NCBI RefSeq assembly: GCF_000202835.1
Contig: NC_015186.1
Location: 1,426,001 to 1,490,000, forward strand
Origin: Acidiphilium multivorum AIU301
Lineage (GTDB): Bacteria; Pseudomonadota; Alphaproteobacteria; Acetobacterales; Acetobacteraceae
Direction: 5' to 3'
DNA: 64,000 bases
Numbering within the stretch: the stretch's first letter is position 1; every line of letters starts with the position of its first letter. A model generated the notes under the pieces. That model had not been told where the DNA came from. It saw nothing but the letters and a program-made list of their open reading frames with translations, and made no database searches. Shown piece by piece: positions 39,792 to 48,661 of this stretch. Both the position numbers and the translations under genes were made by a program.

Positions 39792-41090
39792 TCAGCGCTC
39801 CACCACTGCGACGACACCCTGCCCGCCCGCGGCACAGATCGAGATCAGGCCGCGCCCGGCGCCCTTTTCGGCCAGCATCTTCGCCAGCGTCGCCAGAATC
39901 CGCCCGCCGGTCGCGGCGAAGGGATGGCCGGTGGCGAGCGAGCTGCCGTTGACGTTGAGCCGCGCGCGGTCGATGGCGCCTGGCGGGGCGTCGAGTCCGA
40001 GGCGGTCGCGCGCGTAATCGGGGCTTTCCCAGGCGGCCAGGGTCGAGAGCACCTGGGCGGCGAAAGCCTCGTGGATTTCGTAGAAATCGAAATCCTGCAG
40101 GGCGAGGCCGAGCTTGCCGAGCAGGCGCGGCACGGCATAGGCGGGCGCCATCAGCAGGCCTTCCTCGCCATCGACGAAATCGACGGCCGCCGCCTCGCCG
40201 GCGCGCAGATAGGCGAGAATCGGCAGGTTCCGCGCGCGCGCCCACTCCTCGGAGGCGAGCAGGACGACGGCGGCGCCGTCGGTCAGCGGGGTGGAGTTGG
40301 CGGCGGTCATGGTGCCGCCCTTGCGGTCGAACACCGGCGGCATCGCCGCGAGCTTCGCCGGGTCGATGTCGGGGCGGAGATTGCCGTCCTTCGTCAGGCC
40401 GCGAAACGGCACGATGAGATCGTTGAAGAAGCCGCGCCCGTAGGCGGCGGCGAGGTTGCGATGACTTGCGACGGTGAGCTCGTCCTGGGCGGCGCGGGGG
40501 ATGCGCCAGCGTTTCGCCATCTGCTCGCAATGCTCGCCCATCGACAGGCCGGTGCGCGGCTCCGCGTTGCGCGGCAGCGCCGGGCGGAGCAGCATGGACG
40601 GGCGGATGCCGGCGAGGGTTTTCACCTTCTCGGCGGTGGTGCGGCCGCGATTGGCCTTGAGCAGCAGCTTGCGCAGCTTTTCGTTGAGCGCGATCGGCGC
40701 GTCGGACGTGGTGTCGACCCCGCCGGCGATGCCGGCGTCGATCTGGCCGAGGGCGATCTTGCTGGCGACCAGCAGGGCCGCTTCGAGCCCGGTGCCGCAG
40801 GCCTGCTGGATGTCATAGGCCGGGGTGTCGTGGCCGAGCGTGGTGGAGAGCACCGCCTCGCGGGTGAGGTTGAAGTCGCGGCTGTGCTTGAGCACGGCGC
40901 CGGCGACGACCTCGCCGAGCCGTTCGCCGCCGAGGCGGTAGCGGTCGACCAGGCCCTGCAGGGCGGCGGTCAGCATGTCCTGGTTGGAGGCCTCGGCATA
41001 GGCGGTGTTGGCGCGGGCGAAGGGAATGCGCGTGCCGCCGATGATCGCGACGCGGCGGAGCGAGGGGGCGGTGAGCATTGATGTCTCCAT
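39792..41090 (-). CDS. fadA: Acetyl-CoA acyltransferase (3-ketoacyl-CoA thiolase, FadI/FadA type)
   Basis: Last step of beta-oxidation: cleaves 3-ketoacyl-CoA with CoA. From the ATG at 41090 it has 432 residues (41078 is an alternative). Catalytic elements: nucleophile cysteine in DIQQACGTGLEAA, the NVNGSSLATGHPFAATGGR histidine block and the second cysteine in ISICAAGGQGVVA. The start codon overlaps the stop of the upstream MaoC gene by one base (TGATG). In the mycobacterial fadE5-fadA2-fabG4-htdX locus the same four activities are neighbours. Confidence 0.93.
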   Translation of the reverse strand: METSMLTAPSLRRVAIIGGTRIPFARANTAYAEASNQDMLTAALQGLVDRYRLGGERLGEVVAGAVLKHSRDFNLTREAVLSTTLGHDTPAYDIQQACGTGLEAALLVASKIALGQIDAGIAGGVDTTSDAPIALNEKLRKLLLKANRGRTTAEKVKTLAGIRPSMLLRPALPRNAEPRTGLSMGEHCEQMAKRWRIPRAAQDELTVASHRNLAAAYGRGFFNDLIVPFRGLTKDGNLRPDIDPAKLAAMPPVFDRKGGTMTAANSTPLTDGAAVVLLASEEWARARNLPILAYLRAGEAAAVDFVDGEEGLLMAPAYAVPRLLGKLGLALQDFDFYEIHEAFAAQVLSTLAAWESPDYARDRLGLDAPPGAIDRARLNVNGSSLATGHPFAATGGRILATLAKMLAEKGAGRGLISICAAGGQGVVAVVER

Positions 41091-42022
41091 CAGGCGGCGG
41101 CGCGGAAGGCGAGCGTGCCGCGCAGATGCGGCTTCGTCTCGCGCCGGTCGCGCAGTTCGATCAGGCGGGTGCCGCCGGGCGGGCCGGCCATCAGGCAGGC
41201 GCCGCCGGGCAGGAAGGCGGGAGTCTTGAAGGCGATCGCGGCGGTGAGGGTCTCGACCGGGGCATTTGGCAGCAGGGCGGCGATGGCGCGGGCCTTGCTC
41301 CACATGCCGTGGGCGATCGGCCGGGGAAAGCCGAACAGCCGCGCCGCCGCCGCCGAGGTGTGGATCGGGTTGGCATCGCCCGAGACCGTGGCGTAGCGCC
41401 GGCCGAGGGAGGCCGGCAGGTCGAGCCGCAGCATCGTGGAGAGCGGGACATCCGGCGTCGCCACCGGCTGGTGCGGGCGGCCCCGGATGTCGCGCGCGCC
41501 GAGGCGGAGATAGACGCTGCGGCTCTCCCAGACGAGGCTGCCGGCACGGAGCGCGCGGGTGTCGATCGCGAGGGCCTGCCCCTTGTCGTGGGCGAGCCAG
41601 CCGGCGAAGCGGGCCTCGATCTCCAGCGCGTCTGCGGACTCGAGGCGGACGTGCTGGCGGATGGTGTTTTCCAGATGCACGAGGCCGATGACCGGGAAAG
41701 GAAAACCGGGGCGCAGCAGCAGCGCCATGTGCAGCGGGAAGCCGAGGAGGTGCGGAAAGGTCGGCGGGATGCCACAGCGCTCGCCGAAGCCGCAGAGCGC
41801 GGCGTAGGCATGGGCGCGGCGGGCGTCGATCACGGCGCGGCGGCGGAGCACCACGGGATCGGGCGCGCCGGCGGCGCCGCGGCGGAGCAGCGTGGCAAGG
41901 GCCCGGCGGCGGATGGCGCCGGCGGCGGGCACGGCCTTCAGCGTTTCCTGCGGCGCGGCGCGCCAGGGATCGGGGTCCGGCGCGGGCGCGATGTTGCCGG
42001 CCGGGATCGGGAAGGCCTCCAT
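41090..42022 (-). CDS. MaoC-like (R)-specific enoyl-CoA hydratase
   Basis: A 310-residue double hot-dog protein, chosen from the ATG at 42022; the longer frame to 42121 is unlikely. The C-terminal half has the R-hydratase motif YATVSGDANPIHTSAAAARLFGFPRPIAHGMW with its catalytic Asp/His pair; the N-terminal half is a degenerate hot dog, as in HtdX/MFE-2-type proteins. It would hydrate trans-2-enoyl-CoA to (R)-3-hydroxyacyl-CoA, supplying the FabG-type reductase encoded next to it. A 1-base gap separates it from fabG. Confidence 0.85.
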   Translation of the reverse strand: MEAFPIPAGNIAPAPDPDPWRAAPQETLKAVPAAGAIRRRALATLLRRGAAGAPDPVVLRRRAVIDARRAHAYAALCGFGERCGIPPTFPHLLGFPLHMALLLRPGFPFPVIGLVHLENTIRQHVRLESADALEIEARFAGWLAHDKGQALAIDTRALRAGSLVWESRSVYLRLGARDIRGRPHQPVATPDVPLSTMLRLDLPASLGRRYATVSGDANPIHTSAAAARLFGFPRPIAHGMWSKARAIAALLPNAPVETLTAAIAFKTPAFLPGGACLMAGPPGGTRLIELRDRRETKPHLRGTLAFRAAA

Positions 42023-42023
42023 C

Positions 42024-43427
42024 TCAGGCGCCCAGCAGGCTCTGGCCGCAGACGCGGACGATGTTGCCGTTGACCCCGGCGCTGCGCGGCTCGGCGAGCC
42101 AGAGGATGGTCTCGGCGACATCTTCCGGCAGGCCGCCCTGCCCCATCGCGTTCATCCGCCGTCCGGCCTCGCGGATGGCGAAGGGGATGGCGGCGGTCAT
42201 CCGGGTCTCGATGAAGCCGGGGGCGACGGCGTTGATCGTGGCTCCGCGCGCGGCAAGGCGCGGGGCGAGCGCATCGACCATGCCGATCACGCCGGCCTTG
42301 GTCGCGGCATAGTTGGTCTGGCCGAGATTGCCGGCGATCCCGGCGATCGAGGAGACGCCGACGATGCGGCCGTTGGGCCCGAGCGCGCCGGCGCCGAGCA
42401 GGGCTTCGGTGATGCGCAGCGGGGCCAGCAGGTTGACCTGCATGACCTGGTCCCATTCGGCGCGGCTCATGCGGGCGATGGTGCGGTCGCGGGTGATGCC
42501 GGCATTATGGACGACGACGTCGTAGCCGCCATGGGTCGCGGCGTCCTCGAGGATCACGGCATCCGAAGCGGGATCGGTGATGTCGAGGGCGAGGCGGCTG
42601 CCGCCGAGGCGCTGGGCGAGGGACAGCAGGTCGGCCCCGGCCTGGGGCACGTCGAGGGCGACGACCTTCGCCCCTTCGCGGGCGAAGGCTTCGGCGATGG
42701 CGGCACCGATGCCGCGGGCGGCGCCGGTGACGAGAACGCGGCGGCCCCGATGGGCGCGCGGCGCGGCTTCGGGCAGGTCCACGACCGGCGCCGCGACGTG
42801 GACGACCTGTCCCGAGACATAGGCGCTGCGGCGGGAGAGGAAGAAGCGGAGCGTGCTGTCGAGCGCGGCGGCATCGGCATCGGCGGCGACGCGGACGAGC
42901 TGCACCGCGATGTTGCGCCGCGCCTCCTTGCCGAGCGAGCGGGTGAAGCCTTCGAGGGCGCGCTGGGCAATCCTTGCATCGGCGTCGGCGCAGGTTTCCG
43001 GCGGCGCGCCGAGGACGACGATGCGGCCGTCCGGCGCGATCTCGCGGACGCAGTGGTGGAAGAAGGTGTAGAGCGCGTCGAGCCCGGCCGGATCGGCGAT
43101 ACCGGTCGCATCGAACACCGCCGAACCGGCGCGCCCGCTCTGCCCCGGCAGGAAGCGCGCCGCCATGACGCCGTGGCGGGCGGCGAGACCCGGCCAGTCG
43201 GCGGCATCGCCCTCGAACAGCATCGCGGCCGGCGTACCGGCGAGGGTCGCGACCACGGCCTCGGCGAGACGGCCGCCGGGGGCGGAGCCGGCGAGGACCG
43301 GGCCGATCACCGCGGGCTGCCCCTCGGCGTGGCGCAACAGCGGACGGGGCTGCGGCAGCCCCAGCCGGCCGGTGAGGAAGCGGCCGACCGGCCGGTTGGC
43401 GAAGGCGAGGTAGCGGTCAGCCATCAT
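42024..43427 (-). CDS. fabG: High-molecular-weight FabG (FabG4-type) 3-oxoacyl-CoA/ACP reductase
   Basis: A 467-residue short-chain dehydrogenase of the long FabG4 type. Residues ~1-215 are a flavodoxin-like/degenerate Rossmann N-domain; residues ~220-467 are the active domain with LVTGAARGIGAAIA, the HNAGITRD block and the Ser-Tyr-Lys set in VSSIAGIAGNLGQTNYAATKAG. In the FabG4 family the NADH-dependent reaction interconverts (R)-3-hydroxyacyl-CoA and 3-ketoacyl-CoA. Together with MaoC it replaces FadB. Its ATG overlaps the fadE stop by ATGA (43424-43427). Confidence 0.9.
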   Translation of the reverse strand: MMADRYLAFANRPVGRFLTGRLGLPQPRPLLRHAEGQPAVIGPVLAGSAPGGRLAEAVVATLAGTPAAMLFEGDAADWPGLAARHGVMAARFLPGQSGRAGSAVFDATGIADPAGLDALYTFFHHCVREIAPDGRIVVLGAPPETCADADARIAQRALEGFTRSLGKEARRNIAVQLVRVAADADAAALDSTLRFFLSRRSAYVSGQVVHVAAPVVDLPEAAPRAHRGRRVLVTGAARGIGAAIAEAFAREGAKVVALDVPQAGADLLSLAQRLGGSRLALDITDPASDAVILEDAATHGGYDVVVHNAGITRDRTIARMSRAEWDQVMQVNLLAPLRITEALLGAGALGPNGRIVGVSSIAGIAGNLGQTNYAATKAGVIGMVDALAPRLAARGATINAVAPGFIETRMTAAIPFAIREAGRRMNAMGQGGLPEDVAETILWLAEPRSAGVNGNIVRVCGQSLLGA

Positions 43428-46000
43428 TCGGCCGCCGTCGGTGCGCGCGACGACCGCGCCTTCGCGCCGCCCCTGCCGATCCGGGCGATGCCGGGCGCCT
43501 CGCCGCCATCGCGCTCGGCCCAGTAGGCGGCGCGGGTCTGCAGGGCTTCCGCCATGCCGAAATCCTGCGGGAAATCATCGACCGCGATGACCTTCGCCGC
43601 GTTGTCGGCGAAGGTGCGGATCAGTTCGGCCTCCTCCGCGTCGATCAGGCCCTTCTGCCGCGCCTCGCCGGCCCAGTCGACGAGCAGCGGCAGGGCCTGC
43701 GGCAGGCGGCCGATGGTGCCGGCGCGGATCGAGTCCTTCAGGCGGCGCTCGATCGCCTCGATGCGCGGATAGGCCATCGCGGCGGGTTCGAGGGCGCCGA
43801 GCAGCGGCTCGATGTCCGGGCGCGGCTGCCACGCACCTTCGAAAAGACGCGCGCGGGTCGGCCCCATCTCGCGCAGGAGCGCGGAGATCTCGGCATGCAG
43901 GCGGTCGGAGGGTGCCGCGGCCGGCACGCCGAAGGGGAAGCACAGCAGGCGGAGCGCAATTCCGACCGGGCGGATCGGGTAGTTCGCGTAGAGCTCGCGC
44001 AGGGCGGTGTGGGCGCGGTGCAGGGCGTCCTGCGCGGCCCAGTGGACCAGCGGCAGGTCGGCGCCGGGGCGGCCGTCATCCTCGTAGCGCTTGAGCACGG
44101 CGGAGAGGATGTAGAGCTGGCTCAGCACGTCGCCGAGGCGGGCGGTGACGCTTTCCTTGCGCTTGAGCGCGCCGCCGAGGGTCGCCATCGCGATGTCCGA
44201 CGACAGGGCGAGGACGACGGAGAGACGGTCGGCCGCGCGGTAGTAGCGGGCGAGTTCGGGCGCCGCACCTTTCGGCGCGCGGCGGCGGACGCCAAGACCG
44301 GCGAGGCCGGCGCGCAGCGCGTTGCTGGCGACGAAGCCCATGTAGCCGAAGAAGGCGCGGTCGAAGTCGCGCAGCGCCTTGCGGCCGTCGCTCTCGGCGC
44401 CGGCGTGCATCAGCCTGAGGATGTAGGGATGGCAGCGGATCGCGCCCTGGCCGAAGATGATCAGGCTGCGGGTCATGATGTTCGCGCCCTCGACCGTGAT
44501 CGCGATCGGGATCTGCTGCCAGGCGCGGGCGAGGAAGTTGCCGGGGCCCATGCAGATGGCCTTGCCGCCGGCGATGTCCATCGCATCGGCCACCACCATG
44601 CGGCCGCGTTCGGTCATGTGGTATTTGGCGATGGCGGAGATGACCGAGGGCTTCTCGCCGATATCGATGGCGACGGTGGAGAGCTTGCGGGTGGCGTCCA
44701 TGGCGTAGAGGTGGCCGCCCATGCGGCCCATCGGCTCCTCGATCGCCTCGAACCGGCCGACCGGCATGTTGAACTGGCGGCGGATGGCGGCATAGGCGCT
44801 GGTGCCGTTGGTGGCGATCTTGGCCGCGCCGGTGGCCGAGGAGGGCAGCGAGATGGCGCGGCCGGCGGCGAGGCATTCCATCAGCATGCGCCAGCCCTTG
44901 CCGACCTGGGCATGGCCGCCGATGACCATGTCGACCGGGACGAACATTTCGTGCGCGCGGATCGGGCCGTTCTGGAAGACGGCGTTGAGCGGCCAGTGGC
45001 GACGGCCGATCTCGAGGCCGGGATGCGCGCGCGGGATCAGCGCGCAGGTGATGCCGGGCTCGGGATTGTCGCCGAGCAGGCCTTCGGGGTCGCGGACGCG
45101 GAAGGCGAGGCCGACCACGGTCGCGACCGGGGCGAGGGTGATGTAGCGCTTGTCGCAGGAGACCAGGAAGCCGAGGGTCTCGCGGCCTTCCCACATGCGG
45201 CGGACGACGATGCCCGTGTCGGTGATCGAGGCGGCGTCGGAGCCGGCATAGGGGTTGGTGAGGGCGAAGCAGGGCACGTCCTCGCCGCGGGCGAGGCGCG
45301 GGAGATAGTGGTTCTTCTGCTCCTCGGTGCCGTAATGGAGGAGAAGTTCGGCCGGGCCGAGGGAGTTCGGCACCATGACCGAGACCGCCGCGGCCGAGCA
45401 GCGGGTGGCGAGCTTGGTGACCACCGCGGAATGCGCGAGTGCCGAGAAGCCCTTGCCGCCATACGATCGGGGGATGATCATGCCGAGGAAGCCGGCTTCC
45501 TTGGCATAGTCCCAGGCGGCGGGCGGCATGTCCTGCCAGATCTGGGTGCTGTCCCAGTCATTGGCGAGGTCGCAGAGGCGCTCGGTCTCGTTATCGAGGA
45601 AGGATTGCTCCTCGGGGCTGAGCACCGGCTTCGGGGTGGCGAGCAGCTTCGACCAGTCGGGGCGGCCGGCGAAGAGCTCGGCATCCCACCAGACGGAGCC
45701 GGCCTCGATGGCGCTGCGCTCGGTCTCGCTCATCTTCGGCATGATGCGGCGGAACACCGGCAGCAGGCGGCGGCTGAGCAGGCGCTGGCGGGTGCCGGTC
45801 GCCGACAGCAGGGCCGCCGGCGCGCCGATGACGACCAGCAGGATGATGCTCGCGATCCAGCCGGCGGCGCCGATCAGCCAGCCGATGACCAGCCAGGCCA
45901 CGAGGCCGGCAAGAAACAGCCGCGCGGGGCGGCGCGCGGCAATGAGGGCGCCGGCGCCGGCGATGCCGGCGAGCCACCAGAGGGCAGTGATCAAGTCCAT
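43424..46000 (-). CDS. fadE: Acyl-CoA dehydrogenase, FadE long form
   Basis: First dehydrogenation step of beta-oxidation. The 858-residue length fits the membrane-anchored FadE class (E. coli FadE 814) rather than the 380-residue soluble kind. Two N-terminal hydrophobic helices (residues ~1-65), then the ACAD core with FALTNPYAGSDAASITDTG, GRFEAIEEPMGRMGGHLYAMDATRK and HMTERGRMVVADAMDIAGGKAICMGPGNFLARAW, and a long C-terminal DUF1974-like region. It starts at 45998-46000 and follows the ferredoxin reductase by 32 bases. It is the entry enzyme of the R-type beta-oxidation set. Confidence 0.95.
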   Translation of the reverse strand: MDLITALWWLAGIAGAGALIAARRPARLFLAGLVAWLVIGWLIGAAGWIASIILLVVIGAPAALLSATGTRQRLLSRRLLPVFRRIMPKMSETERSAIEAGSVWWDAELFAGRPDWSKLLATPKPVLSPEEQSFLDNETERLCDLANDWDSTQIWQDMPPAAWDYAKEAGFLGMIIPRSYGGKGFSALAHSAVVTKLATRCSAAAVSVMVPNSLGPAELLLHYGTEEQKNHYLPRLARGEDVPCFALTNPYAGSDAASITDTGIVVRRMWEGRETLGFLVSCDKRYITLAPVATVVGLAFRVRDPEGLLGDNPEPGITCALIPRAHPGLEIGRRHWPLNAVFQNGPIRAHEMFVPVDMVIGGHAQVGKGWRMLMECLAAGRAISLPSSATGAAKIATNGTSAYAAIRRQFNMPVGRFEAIEEPMGRMGGHLYAMDATRKLSTVAIDIGEKPSVISAIAKYHMTERGRMVVADAMDIAGGKAICMGPGNFLARAWQQIPIAITVEGANIMTRSLIIFGQGAIRCHPYILRLMHAGAESDGRKALRDFDRAFFGYMGFVASNALRAGLAGLGVRRRAPKGAAPELARYYRAADRLSVVLALSSDIAMATLGGALKRKESVTARLGDVLSQLYILSAVLKRYEDDGRPGADLPLVHWAAQDALHRAHTALRELYANYPIRPVGIALRLLCFPFGVPAAAPSDRLHAEISALLREMGPTRARLFEGAWQPRPDIEPLLGALEPAAMAYPRIEAIERRLKDSIRAGTIGRLPQALPLLVDWAGEARQKGLIDAEEAELIRTFADNAAKVIAVDDFPQDFGMAEALQTRAAYWAERDGGEAPGIARIGRGGAKARSSRAPTAAE

Positions 46001-46032
46001 GTCGTCAATCTCCCTTTCCGGGCCGCCGTCGC

Positions 46033-47103
46033 TCAGGCGGCGGCGATCGCGCCGGTCGAGCGGTCGGTGAAGGCGTCGTAGTGAATGTCGGCCGCCGCGA
46101 TGCCCGCCGCGCGCAGCACCGGCAGTGCGGCGTCGATCATCACGGGCGGACCGCAGAGATAGGCCTGATGGCCGGCGAGTGCCACGCCGAGCGCGGCGAG
46201 ATGCTCGTGCACGAAGCCCCGCGCGCCGGACCAGTCCGAGTCGGCCGGCTCGGCCGAGAGGACCGGCACGAAGGTGAAACGGGAAATCCAGCTGCGGGTG
46301 AGAAGCGAAATCTCGTCGAGCGCGTAGAGATCGGCCCTGGTGCGGACGCCGAAAATCAGGATCGCGTCGCGCGGCACGCGGTCGGCCCGCGCCTGTTCGA
46401 GCACCGCCTTGACCGGGCCGAGCCCCGATCCGCCGGCGATGGCGACGATGGGGGCGGTGCCGGGGCGGAGCCAGAAATCGCCGAACGGGCCGCGCAGGTC
46501 GAGCGTGTCGCCGGGGCGTGCCGCCTCGAACAGCCAGGAGGTGAAGGCGCCGCCGGGGACGTGGCGGATGAAGAAGCGGGCGGTGGTCGCCGCCGGGCCG
46601 GAGGGCGGGTCGATGAAGGAGAACTGCCGCGCCTCGTCGCCGGGCCGTGCCAGCTCGGCATACTGGCCGGCGGTGTAGGCGAGCGGGGCATCGAGCGTCA
46701 CCGACAGGCGCATGATGTCCGGCGTCATGCGGTCGAGTGCTGCGATGCTGGCGCGGGCGGCGATCACGTCATGCCGGGGGCCGCCGAGGGAAAGCCGGTC
46801 GTTCTCGAGAACGACCGGGCCCTTCGGCACCGACTGGCAGGCGAGGATGACGCCGGCGCGCATCTCCTCGTCGGTCAGGAGGTAGGATTTGTCGGTGAGT
46901 TCGCGCACCTCGCCCTCGACCAGCCTGGTCTTGCAGGTGCCGCAGGAGCCCACACGGCAGCTGTGCGGATAGGCGATGCCCTGGTCGAGCGCGGCCTGCA
47001 GGATGGTCTGCTTCGGCGGCACGTCGAAGCTGAGATCCGCGGGCAGGACGCGGACGCTCGCCGCGCCCTGCCTGCCGCCGAAGAGACGGTCGAGCAGCCC
47101 CAT
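46033..47103 (-). CDS. Fused [2Fe-2S] ferredoxin / ferredoxin-NAD(P)H reductase
   Basis: A 356-residue electron-transfer protein. The N-terminal domain (residues ~15-100) is a plant-type ferredoxin with C49-x4-C54-x2-C57 and C89 as cluster ligands (PHSCRVGSCGTCK; ILACQS). Residues ~115-355 form an FAD- and NAD(P)H-binding reductase (RQFSFIDPPSG; LRGPFGDFWLRPG; AGGSGLGPVKAVLEQA). It lies 3 bases after alkB on the same strand, so it almost certainly supplies AlkB with electrons from NAD(P)H. AlkB normally uses rubredoxin and its reductase; neither is present here. Similar reductases serve other hydroxylases, so the partnership rests on gene position. Confidence 0.9.
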   Translation of the reverse strand: MGLLDRLFGGRQGAASVRVLPADLSFDVPPKQTILQAALDQGIAYPHSCRVGSCGTCKTRLVEGEVRELTDKSYLLTDEEMRAGVILACQSVPKGPVVLENDRLSLGGPRHDVIAARASIAALDRMTPDIMRLSVTLDAPLAYTAGQYAELARPGDEARQFSFIDPPSGPAATTARFFIRHVPGGAFTSWLFEAARPGDTLDLRGPFGDFWLRPGTAPIVAIAGGSGLGPVKAVLEQARADRVPRDAILIFGVRTRADLYALDEISLLTRSWISRFTFVPVLSAEPADSDWSGARGFVHEHLAALGVALAGHQAYLCGPPVMIDAALPVLRAAGIAAADIHYDAFTDRSTGAIAAA

Positions 47104-47106
47104 CGG

Positions 47107-48309
47107 TTACTCCGCCGCGGCCAGGGTGGCGAGATGCGCGCGCGAGGCGGCAAACTCGGGCACGCCGCTGCGGGCATTCGCCGCCTCGATCAGCGGGAAT
47201 TCGGCGGGGATCGCGTAGCGGCGGTCCCAGTCGAGCACCAGCGGGTGGACGATGCGCCGGAACACCGAGGGCGCCAGCGCGAGATAGATCATCGTCAGGT
47301 AGCCGAACGGCATCATCGGCGCGTCCGGATAGGAGCGGAGTTCCCAATAGGGCTTGTCGCCCATGGCGTGGTGATGCGAGTGGCGGGTGAGGTTGAACAG
47401 CAGCCAGGACGAGACGCGATGGTTGCAGTTCCACGAATGCCGCGGTTCGATCGGCGCGCCCGGCACGCGGACGATGCCGTAATGCTCGATGTAGTTGACC
47501 GCCTCGAGATAGCTTTTGCCGAACAGCGATGTCGCGAAGAAGACGGCGACGCCGACCCAGCCGGCGAAGAGGAGAAAAAGTCCGGCATAGGCGAGGGTCA
47601 TCAGCCAGCCGGTGAACATGCGGTTGCGCGGGCTCCAGACCGGTCGGCCGAGGCGCTTCAGCCGCGCCGCCTCGATGTGCCAGGCGCCGGCGATCTGCCC
47701 GAGGGTGGAGCGGACGATGAAGTGATAGACGGATTCGCCGCGATAGGCGGTGGCCGGGTCCTTCGGCGTGCCGAGATTGGCGTGGTGTCCGTAGACATGC
47801 TCGATCGAGAAGCTCGCATCCGAGGTGAGCGCCAGCAGCCAGCGGCCGACCAGCATGGCCGGCCGGCTCCATGTGCGGTGCGTGAGTTCGTGGCCGACCA
47901 CGGTGCCGAATCCCGCCCAGATCGTGCCGAGCGCATAGGCGCCGACGACGAGCTCGATCAGGGTGACATGCGCGCGGGCGGCGAGCAGGTCGACGCCGGT
48001 CAGCGCCGCATAGGCGTGGCCGAGCCCCAGCGTGTCGCCGCGGATGCCGAGATAGCCGCCAAGGAACCAGGCGTAGAAGACGAGGTAGACCACCATCAGC
48101 GGCAGGACGAGATAGAGCTGGAGGTTCATCTGCGTCGGGTTGCGATAGACGGGGTCCGAAAGTTCCATGCCGCCGACGAGGTCGAGACCGACGAAGACGG
48201 CGGTGATGATCGCCGCGGCAATGAAATAATGCCACCCGCCCAATGTCATCAGGGCGGTGAAGACGACGGCGATGGCGGTGATCGAAAGCGATCTTGCTGT
48301 GGCTTGCAT
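47107..48309 (-). CDS. alkB: Alkane 1-monooxygenase AlkB
   Basis: Inner-membrane non-heme di-iron hydroxylase that converts n-alkanes to 1-alkanols. The 400-residue length is typical. It has about six membrane helices and the full set of histidine motifs: H140-E-L-T-H144, E170-HVYGH-H176, the alkB hallmark NYIEHYG at 272-278, and LTRHSHHHA at ~308-315. GGAGC precedes the ATG at 48309. It is the first gene of the alkB-fdr-fadE-fabG-maoC-fadA-fadD-DUF4442 unit, so alkane oxidation is in line with beta-oxidation. No AlkS/TetR-type regulator is adjacent. The chain-length range cannot be given from sequence alone. Confidence 0.95.
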   Translation of the reverse strand: MQATARSLSITAIAVVFTALMTLGGWHYFIAAAIITAVFVGLDLVGGMELSDPVYRNPTQMNLQLYLVLPLMVVYLVFYAWFLGGYLGIRGDTLGLGHAYAALTGVDLLAARAHVTLIELVVGAYALGTIWAGFGTVVGHELTHRTWSRPAMLVGRWLLALTSDASFSIEHVYGHHANLGTPKDPATAYRGESVYHFIVRSTLGQIAGAWHIEAARLKRLGRPVWSPRNRMFTGWLMTLAYAGLFLLFAGWVGVAVFFATSLFGKSYLEAVNYIEHYGIVRVPGAPIEPRHSWNCNHRVSSWLLFNLTRHSHHHAMGDKPYWELRSYPDAPMMPFGYLTMIYLALAPSVFRRIVHPLVLDWDRRYAIPAEFPLIEAANARSGVPEFAASRAHLATLAAAE

Positions 48310-48343
48310 GGGCTGGACGCTCCTGTTTATGTTTTGGAGAGCA

Positions 48344-48357
48344 CGTTGACGTAAACG
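48344..48357. promoter_or_regulatory. Imperfect palindrome upstream of alkB, possible operator
   Basis: CGTTGAC-GTAAACG, six of seven positions symmetric, 35-48 bases before the alkB start. Read on the - strand it contains TTACGTCAA, also found in the fadL upstream palindrome (32943-32951) at a like distance. It may be bound by a TetR- or GntR-like regulator encoded elsewhere. Confidence 0.4.
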
Positions 48358-48623
48358 ATAGTTTTGCCCTGATGCAAGTTATTTTTTGGATAGTTTAGGC
48401 GAATTAATCCTGTTTTTGGGATTTTGATCAATTTATGACGATTGCCCCGAGCGCTGCGGGAGCAGTGCCTGTCGCGGCACATTTGCGGGCCGGCACGCTG
48501 CCGACGACGCGGAGGATCACCTGCAAATCGCCGCAGCCAGCCGCGCTCGGCAGAGGCATGCGCCGGCGCGGAGAGATCTAGAGGCCGGGCTTCAGGAATG
48601 GCGCCGGCATGACGAAGCCGGCC

Positions 48624-48651
48624 GGGGCGGCGACGCTGACGGCGCCGCCCC
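48624..48651 (-). terminator. Hairpin after repeat lipoprotein copy 2
   Basis: Perfect 9-bp stem GGGGCGGCG / CGCCGCCCC with a 10-base loop, starting 11 bases beyond the stop codon on the - strand; a second GCCGGC inverted repeat follows. No long T run. Confidence 0.55.
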
Positions 48652-48661
48652 TCACGCGGTC

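Larger units (their letters stand above)
48310..48661. other. Intergenic region upstream of alkB
   Basis: About 350 bases without a supported gene. The left 100 bases are AT-rich and hold the alkB leader and candidate operator. The right part contains the hairpin that probably ends the repeat lipoprotein transcript. No other gene is evident. Confidence 0.65.
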
